From positions 1 through 17,325 of the forward strand of contig JAICEH010000013.1 in assembly GCA_025924275.1 (NCBI GenBank): DNA of 17,325 nt, in the 5' to 3' direction. The translations under genes were made by a program, and so were the position numbers. Positions 13,618-17,325 of this stretch are shown in pieces. Every line of letters begins with the position of its first letter. Position 1 is the stretch's first letter. Under the pieces are notes generated by a model. That model ran no database searches and was not told where the DNA came from. It saw nothing but the letters and a program-made list of their open reading frames with translations. The DNA is from Gemmatimonadales bacterium. Its GTDB lineage: Bacteria; Gemmatimonadota; Gemmatimonadetes; Gemmatimonadales; GWC2-71-9.

Positions 13618-14385
13618 TCAGCTCGCCTTCCGCAGGCGGATGCTGCCGTTCACCGTGGACAGCTCGAGGTCCCGGCCGCCGCTCCCGATGGTGCCGTTGA
13701 TGCTCCGCGGTCCGAACCGGCCCTGCACCGTGAGCGGGAAGTCGGTGGTGATGTCACCGTTCACCGTCTCGGCCTCCACCCGGAGGTTCGCGTTGGCCGG
13801 CAGGGTCACCTCGATCGAGCCGTTCACCGTCTCGAACTCCCAGTTGCCGGTCCAGTCGGCGCGGCCCAGCGACACCTTGACGCCGCCGTTCACCGTCTCG
13901 CCCCGCGCGAGGCCCGTGGTGGACACCGTGATCCCGCCGTTCACGGTGGCGGCCACCACGTCGCTCCGGAGCCCCTCCGCCTCGATCCCGCCGTTCACCG
14001 ACTGGGCGTCGAGCTTGACGCCCGCCGGCAGCCGCACCGTGAACCGCACCTCGACGTCGTTGTCCTCCGTGTTCATCCGGTACTCGTCGCCCGGGGCGCA
14101 GCGGTTGCGGCCCCGGCGGTCGGGGTAGACGGCGCAGATCGTGACGCCGTCGGCGTGCTCGATGGCCTCGACCTTCACGGTGGCGGGATCGTCGTCCCGG
14201 CCCTTCTTCGTCGCCGTCACCTCGACGTCCGGGCCGCTCGCCAGGGTGACGTCCACGTCGCCGTTGACGCCGCGGATCTCGAGGGTGCGGCCCTGGGCCA
14301 GCCGGCCGGACCAGCGGAAGTCCTGGGCGGCGGCGGGTCCGGCCGCGGCCGCGGCGAGGAGGAGGACGAGGGGCAATGCGCGCAT
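13618..14385 (-). CDS. Secreted DUF4097-type repeat protein with VNG motifs
   Basis: A 255-residue protein. Residues 1-20 are a signal peptide ending AAAQD. The mature protein is a ladder of short beta-strand repeats, each carrying V/I-N-G: at about residues 40, 130, 148, 165, 187, 208, 229 (ING) and 245. This is the DUF4097 / putative-adhesin fold, a right-handed beta-solenoid of about 20 residues per turn. One non-repeat insert (about 60-115) contains two cysteines (C84, C96) that could form a disulfide in the periplasm. The family is linked to cell-envelope stress loci, but its biochemical role is unknown. A GGGAGA precedes the ATG. It is the last gene of the sigma operon, 23 nt after its paralogue. 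The repeats are also seen at DNA level as recurring CCGTTCACCGT on the plus strand. Confidence 0.8.
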   Translation of the reverse strand: MRALPLVLLLAAAAAGPAAAQDFRWSGRLAQGRTLEIRGVNGDVDVTLASGPDVEVTATKKGRDDDPATVKVEAIEHADGVTICAVYPDRRGRNRCAPGDEYRMNTEDNDVEVRFTVRLPAGVKLDAQSVNGGIEAEGLRSDVVAATVNGGITVSTTGLARGETVNGGVKVSLGRADWTGNWEFETVNGSIEVTLPANANLRVEAETVNGDITTDFPLTVQGRFGPRSINGTIGSGGRDLELSTVNGSIRLRKAS

Positions 14386-14408
14386 GGTCGGGTCTCCCGG
14401 GTGATCGG

Positions 14409-15296
14409 TCAGGGGCCGGTCCGCTGGAGGCGGATCGTGCCGTCGAAGGTCTCGAGGTGCACCTGGGCGCCGCCGCGGCCCAGGGTGAAGCTGAACTGGC
14501 GGCCGGCCTTCGCCGACTGCGTGATCGTCACGGGGATGGTGCTCTCGAAGTCGCCGCTGAAGGTGGAGACGGACACCTCGGCGTCGGGCCCGCCGCCGAG
14601 GGCGGCGGTGACGTCGCCGTCGTGGGTGGTGAGGCGGTAGGTCCCGCCGGCGCGCACCGGGCCGCGGACGCTGACGTCGCCGTCCACGCTGCTGGCCAGG
14701 ACGCTCGGGCCGTCCACGTCGACCAGCTCGATGCTCCCGTCCACCGCGGTGACCGTCACGGCCCCGCGGACGTCGCGGACCACGACGTCCCCGTCCACCG
14801 AGCTCACCTGGAGCCGGCCGCGCACGCCGGAGGCGGTGATGCTGCCGTCCACCGAGGCCAGCTCGACAAACTCGCCCCCGCCGGTCAGGCTGACGTCGCC
14901 CTCGATCGTGTTGGCGCGGACGCTGCCCTGGACCCCGTCCACCGTGATCGTGGTCTCGTTGCCGTCCAGGTCGAGCGGGGTCGCGGCCGGCACCCAGATC
15001 GTCAGGTCGCCCTCCCCGCTCCCCCGGCCTGGCTGCACGTGGACCCGCACGGTCCCGCCGCCCCGGCTCAGGTCGAGGCCGCCGGCGTGCCCGCGACCGG
15101 CCTGGCCGGGCTCGTCGAGGCCCGCGGCCTGGATCCGCATCTGGTCGCGGGTCCACCCCTTGACGGTGATCGACCCGGAGAAGACCGAGGCCTCGAGGCG
15201 CTCGCCCCGGCCCACGGCGAAGGTGGTGTCGAAGGGCTGGGCCTGGCCACCGGCGCCCTGGAGGGCGATGGCGACGGAGGCGGCGAATGCGATCAT
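14409..15296 (-). CDS. Secreted DUF4097-type repeat protein with VDG motifs
   Basis: A 295-residue paralogue of the next gene. After a signal peptide (about 1-20) comes a beta-solenoid of repeats with D-G at the turns: VDG at about 119, 149, 167, 185, 203; HDG 225; FDG 284; FSG 39 and 247. The repeats use Asp-Gly where the neighbour uses Asn-Gly. Residues about 60-95 form a glycine/arginine-rich insert. Two start codons are adjacent, GTG at 15299 and ATG at 15296; the ATG is chosen because GAGGAG lies six bases before it. The gene follows the anti-sigma gene by 16 nt and is almost certainly co-transcribed. A surface or periplasmic structural role is inferred from the fold; no enzyme motif is present. 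Confidence 0.8.
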   Translation of the reverse strand: MIAFAASVAIALQGAGGQAQPFDTTFAVGRGERLEASVFSGSITVKGWTRDQMRIQAAGLDEPGQAGRGHAGGLDLSRGGGTVRVHVQPGRGSGEGDLTIWVPAATPLDLDGNETTITVDGVQGSVRANTIEGDVSLTGGGEFVELASVDGSITASGVRGRLQVSSVDGDVVVRDVRGAVTVTAVDGSIELVDVDGPSVLASSVDGDVSVRGPVRAGGTYRLTTHDGDVTAALGGGPDAEVSVSTFSGDFESTIPVTITQSAKAGRQFSFTLGRGGAQVHLETFDGTIRLQRTGP

Positions 15297-15312
15297 CACG
15301 GGCTCCTCGGGG

Positions 15313-15987
15313 TCAGGACTCGGAGGCGACGAGCCCCGCGGCGTGCCGCAGCAGCTCGATCTTCCGCCGCATCGTTTCCTGCAGATGGGCGTTGAGGTAC
15401 GGATTGGCCGGGTCGGAGGCGAGCGCCTCGCGGGACCGCGCGAGCGCCCGGTCGATCGTGGCCAGGCTCTGCTCCAGCACCCGGACGGTGCGGGGATCGA
15501 GCCGCCCGCGGCCGGCGTCGAGCACGGCCCGGAGCTCGGTGACCGCCTGGTCCCACGCCGCGCCGCCGGGGACCGCGACCGCCGGCTGCACCGCGGGGGC
15601 GGGCGCGATCACCGGCATCCCGGCGCCGTCACTGGTGCCGCCGAGCGAGCCGAGTGCCACGGCCCCTCCGGCGCCCACCACCGCGAACGCGAGCCCGGCG
15701 GCCAGCAACTGGGGCAGGGAGAAGGCGAGGACGCGCCGCGGGGCGGTCGGGCGGTCCGGCCGCCGGGCCGTCGAGCCGCCGAGCCGCGCCCGGATTCCCG
15801 GCCACAGGTCCGCCGCCGGCTCCCCGTCCTCCAGCGCCCGGGCCTCGGCCACGATGACGCGGAGCTCGCCCAGCACCTCGCGGCACTCCGGGCAGCCCAG
15901 GAGGTGCTCCTCGCAGGCATCCCGCTCCCCGGGGGTGAGCTCCCCATCCAGGTACGCCGAGAGTCGGTCGGTCCAGTGCGCGGTCAT
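15313..15987 (-). CDS. Zinc-finger anti-sigma factor (ZAS type)
   Basis: A 224-residue membrane protein that should bind and hold the adjacent ECF sigma factor. The cytoplasmic N-terminus carries the ZAS motif: C25-x2-H28-x3-C32-x2-C35 within DACEEHLLGCPECRE, preceded by LSAYLDGELTPGE. A single transmembrane helix lies at about 91-116 (LLAAGLAFAVVGAGGAVAL). The periplasmic part has an Ala/Pro linker and a helical domain (about 145-220, including LDPRTVRVLEQSLATIDRA and REALASDPANPYL) typical of Gemmatimonadota-type anti-sigmas, which may act as the sensor. The ATG follows the sigma stop by 8 nt, with the ribosome site GAGGAG overlapping that stop. The signal that releases sigma is unknown. 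Confidence 0.9.
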   Translation of the reverse strand: MTAHWTDRLSAYLDGELTPGERDACEEHLLGCPECREVLGELRVIVAEARALEDGEPAADLWPGIRARLGGSTARRPDRPTAPRRVLAFSLPQLLAAGLAFAVVGAGGAVALGSLGGTSDGAGMPVIAPAPAVQPAVAVPGGAAWDQAVTELRAVLDAGRGRLDPRTVRVLEQSLATIDRALARSREALASDPANPYLNAHLQETMRRKIELLRHAAGLVASES

Positions 15988-15995
15988 CGGTCTCC

Positions 15996-16553
15996 TCACC
16001 GCTCGAGCAGTCCCCGGAGCGCCATGCGGGCCCGGTGCAGTTGCGACTTCGACGTGCCGGAGGTGATCCCGAGTCGTTCGGCGATCTCCTCGTGGCGGTA
16101 CCCCTCCACGTCGTGGAGGACGAACACCTGTCGTGCCCCGCCCGGGAGCCGCGCCATCGCGGCCTCGAGGTCCTGCCGGAGTCCTGCCGGCGCGTGGCGG
16201 GCCGGGGCCAGGTCCACCGCTCCCTCGTCCTCCAGCCACCGGTTCCGCTCCGTCGTGCGCCGGCTCCGGTGGGCCAGGATCACGTTCACCGCCAGCCGGT
16301 GGAGCCAGGTGCCGAACTGCGACTCCCCGCGAAAAGTGCCCAGCTTGGTCCAGGCCCGGACGAAGACGTCCTGGGTGACCTCGTCGGCCTCCTCGGCCGA
16401 CCCCAGCATCCGGCGGGCAAGCCCGTGGACCCGGGCCACGTGGGCCCGGTAGAGCCGCTCGAAGGCCGTGGCATCCCCGGCCGACGCGAGTGCCACGTCG
16501 GCGGCTTCCCCCTGGGCGCGGACCGGCTCGCGCGGTGTGGTCAGTAGCGTCAC
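15996..16553 (-). CDS. ECF subfamily RNA polymerase sigma factor
   Basis: A 185-residue ECF sigma factor. Region 2 spans about residues 31-99 (AFERLYRAHVARVHGLARR, DEVTQDVFVRAW, TFRGESQFGTWLHRLAVN). Region 4 spans about 128-184 (LEAAMARLPGGARQVFVL, GYRHEEIAERLG, SGTSKSQLHRAR, the last being the -35-binding helix). Start choice is uncertain. GTG at 16553 gives a normal-length N-terminus, GTG at 16577 is longer, and GTG at 16496 is shorter but has GGGGGAA nine bases upstream. The frame is open to 16739, but that region is the heptamer repeat and not protein-like. It heads an operon with its anti-sigma factor and two DUF4097 genes, which are its likely targets. Confidence 0.92.
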   Translation of the reverse strand: MTLLTTPREPVRAQGEAADVALASAGDATAFERLYRAHVARVHGLARRMLGSAEEADEVTQDVFVRAWTKLGTFRGESQFGTWLHRLAVNVILAHRSRRTTERNRWLEDEGAVDLAPARHAPAGLRQDLEAAMARLPGGARQVFVLHDVEGYRHEEIAERLGITSGTSKSQLHRARMALRGLLER

Positions 16554-16629
16554 TCCGGGCCCTGGGGCTGGCGTCACCCCGTTGGACAGGCAGTCGGGGG
16601 AGAAGGTTGCAGGGTGGAGGGGAGGAAGG

Positions 16630-16699
16630 GGAGAGGGGAGAGGGGAGAGGGGAGAAGGGAGAGGGGAACAGGGAACGGGGAACGGGGAACGGGGAACGC
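16630..16699 (+). repeat. Two-block heptamer array: (GGAGAGG)x5 then (GGAACGG)x5
   Basis: Ten 7 nt units run in phase without interruption. Units 1-5 are GGAGAGG with one A/G change (GGAGAAG), and units 6-10 are GGAACAG, three GGAACGG and GGAACGC. It lies in the 292 nt gap between the divergent sigma operon and hutU. The first block is the same heptamer, inverted, as at 11487-11507. Confidence 0.9.
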
Positions 16700-16710
16700 G
16701 TGCGCGACCC

Positions 16711-16774
16711 GCCGTCCCGCCGTTCCGCCGTCCACCCATCCGTCCATCCGCCTATCCGTCTGCCCGTCCCCCGG
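16711..16774 (+). repeat. Degenerate CCGT/CCAT tetramer-octamer repeat
   Basis: After an 11 nt break the heptamer array is followed by eight degenerate 8 nt units: GCCGTCCC, GCCGTTCC, GCCGTCCA, CCCATCCG, TCCATCCG, CCTATCCG, TCTGCCCG and TCCCCCGG. The period is 4 or 8. It is low-complexity, non-coding sequence upstream of hutU. Confidence 0.65.
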
Positions 16775-16785
16775 GTGGCGCCACC
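16774..16785. promoter_or_regulatory. 12 bp perfect palindrome upstream of hutU
   Basis: GGTGGCGCCACC is a perfect palindrome about 60 bases before the hutU start. It could be an operator or a small hairpin. It does not match the known HutC consensus that I recall, so no regulator is assigned. Confidence 0.3.
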
Positions 16786-16845
16786 GCCCCCGCCCCGGCC
16801 ACCTTTCCGGTGGGCCTGGCCGGGCCCCCCACGGAGTGAACCACC

Positions 16846-17325
16846 ATGACGAGCACGATGGCCGCGAGCGAGATCCGCGCGCCCCGGGGCACCGCCCTCT
16901 CCTGCCGAGGCTGGCACCAGGAGGCGGCGCTCCGGATGCTGATGAACAACCTCGACCCCGAGGTCGCGGAACGGCCGGAGGACCTCGTCGTCTACGGCGG
17001 GTCGGGCAAGGCGGCGCGGAACTGGGCGTGCTACCACCGCATTGTCGAAACCCTTCGCCGGCTCGCGAACGACGAGACGCTGCTGGTGCAGAGCGGCAAG
17101 CCGGTCGGGGTGTTCCGGACGCACGAGGAAGCGCCGCGGGTCCTCATCGCAAATGCGCACCTGGTGCCCCGCTGGGCGACCTGGGACGAGTTCCGCCGGC
17201 TCGAGGAGCTGGGGCTGACCATGTACGGCCAGATGACGGCCGGCTCGTGGATCTACATCGGGACGCAGGGGATCCTGCAGGGCACCTTCGAGACCTTCGC
17301 GGCCGTGGCCGACAAGCGGTTCGAC
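16846..17325 (+). CDS. hutU: Urocanate hydratase, N-terminal part (3' partial)
   Basis: The first 160 residues of urocanase, running off the right edge; the full family length is about 550. Urocanase converts urocanate to imidazolonepropionate in the second step of histidine degradation, using tightly bound NAD+ in the cytoplasm. Conserved stretches include EIRAPRG, LRMLMNNLDPEVAE, LVVYGGSGKAARNW, DETLLVQSGKPVGVFRTH, APRVLIAN and the long near-invariant GLTMYGQMTAGSWIYIGTQG. The ATG at 16846 has GGAG nine bases upstream and gives the usual N-terminus. It is divergent from the sigma operon. Other hut genes, if present, lie to the right. Confidence 0.96.
   Translation, partial: MTSTMAASEIRAPRGTALSCRGWHQEAALRMLMNNLDPEVAERPEDLVVYGGSGKAARNWACYHRIVETLRRLANDETLLVQSGKPVGVFRTHEEAPRVLIANAHLVPRWATWDEFRRLEELGLTMYGQMTAGSWIYIGTQGILQGTFETFAAVADKRFD

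Noticed and set aside
16554..16739. N-terminal extension of the ECF sigma factor
   Set aside because: The extra codons are mostly the heptamer and tetramer repeats translated as Pro/Ser/Leu strings, unlike any sigma factor.
16630..16774. CRISPR-like array
   Set aside because: Units are contiguous 7-8 nt repeats without spacers, and no cas gene is present, so it is a simple tandem repeat.

Overview
The window is GC-rich DNA (about 70% by eye) with short intergenic gaps, strong GC bias at third codon positions, and single tRNA genes without encoded CCA. The mix of genes suggests an aerobic, heterotrophic, diderm soil-type bacterium, most likely a member of Gemmatimonadota. It includes a PafA-like phosphatase, a D15 outer-membrane protein next to a metallophosphoesterase, an ECF sigma/anti-sigma pair followed by DUF4097 proteins, SURF1, a sorbosone-dehydrogenase-like protein and urocanase. 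The phylum is an inference from gene content and base composition; there is no rRNA or other marker here to prove it.

Left part (1-4545). A reading frame open at the left edge joins the end of a BNR/Ycf48-like beta-propeller to a complete PafA-type alkaline phosphatase. A secreted M19 membrane dipeptidase follows. It converges on a SURF1 cytochrome-oxidase assembly gene, and the two stop codons share a CTAG. A small outer-membrane beta-barrel protein is transcribed divergently from SURF1.

Middle (4574-9467). A good sigma-70-like promoter drives tRNA-Leu(GAG), followed by tRNA-Thr(CGT). A tight three-gene plus-strand operon comes next: an SdiA-regulated-type lipoprotein, a purple-acid-phosphatase-like lipoprotein, and an 851-residue protein with a kinase-like region and a C-terminal BamA/D15 barrel. 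In Bacteroidota, as I recall the family, the last two are often one polypeptide. Their adjacency here suggests a single envelope machine.

Right of middle (9471-12358). A minus-strand pair resembles the quinone-response genes mhqO (ring-cleaving VOC dioxygenase) and mhqD (hydrolase). A MarR/SlyA-like palindrome lies upstream of it. tRNA-Pro(GGG) with an intrinsic terminator follows, then a heptamer-repeat tract and an ATP-grasp ligase.

Right part (12439-17325). A membrane-anchored sorbosone-dehydrogenase-like beta-propeller is probably leaderless. It converges on a minus-strand operon of ECF sigma factor, zinc-finger anti-sigma factor and two DUF4097 repeat proteins. A second, larger heptamer array separates this operon from the divergent hutU (urocanase), which runs off the right edge. 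No CRISPR array, transposase, integrase or phage gene was seen. No intergenic stretch exceeds 300 bases.
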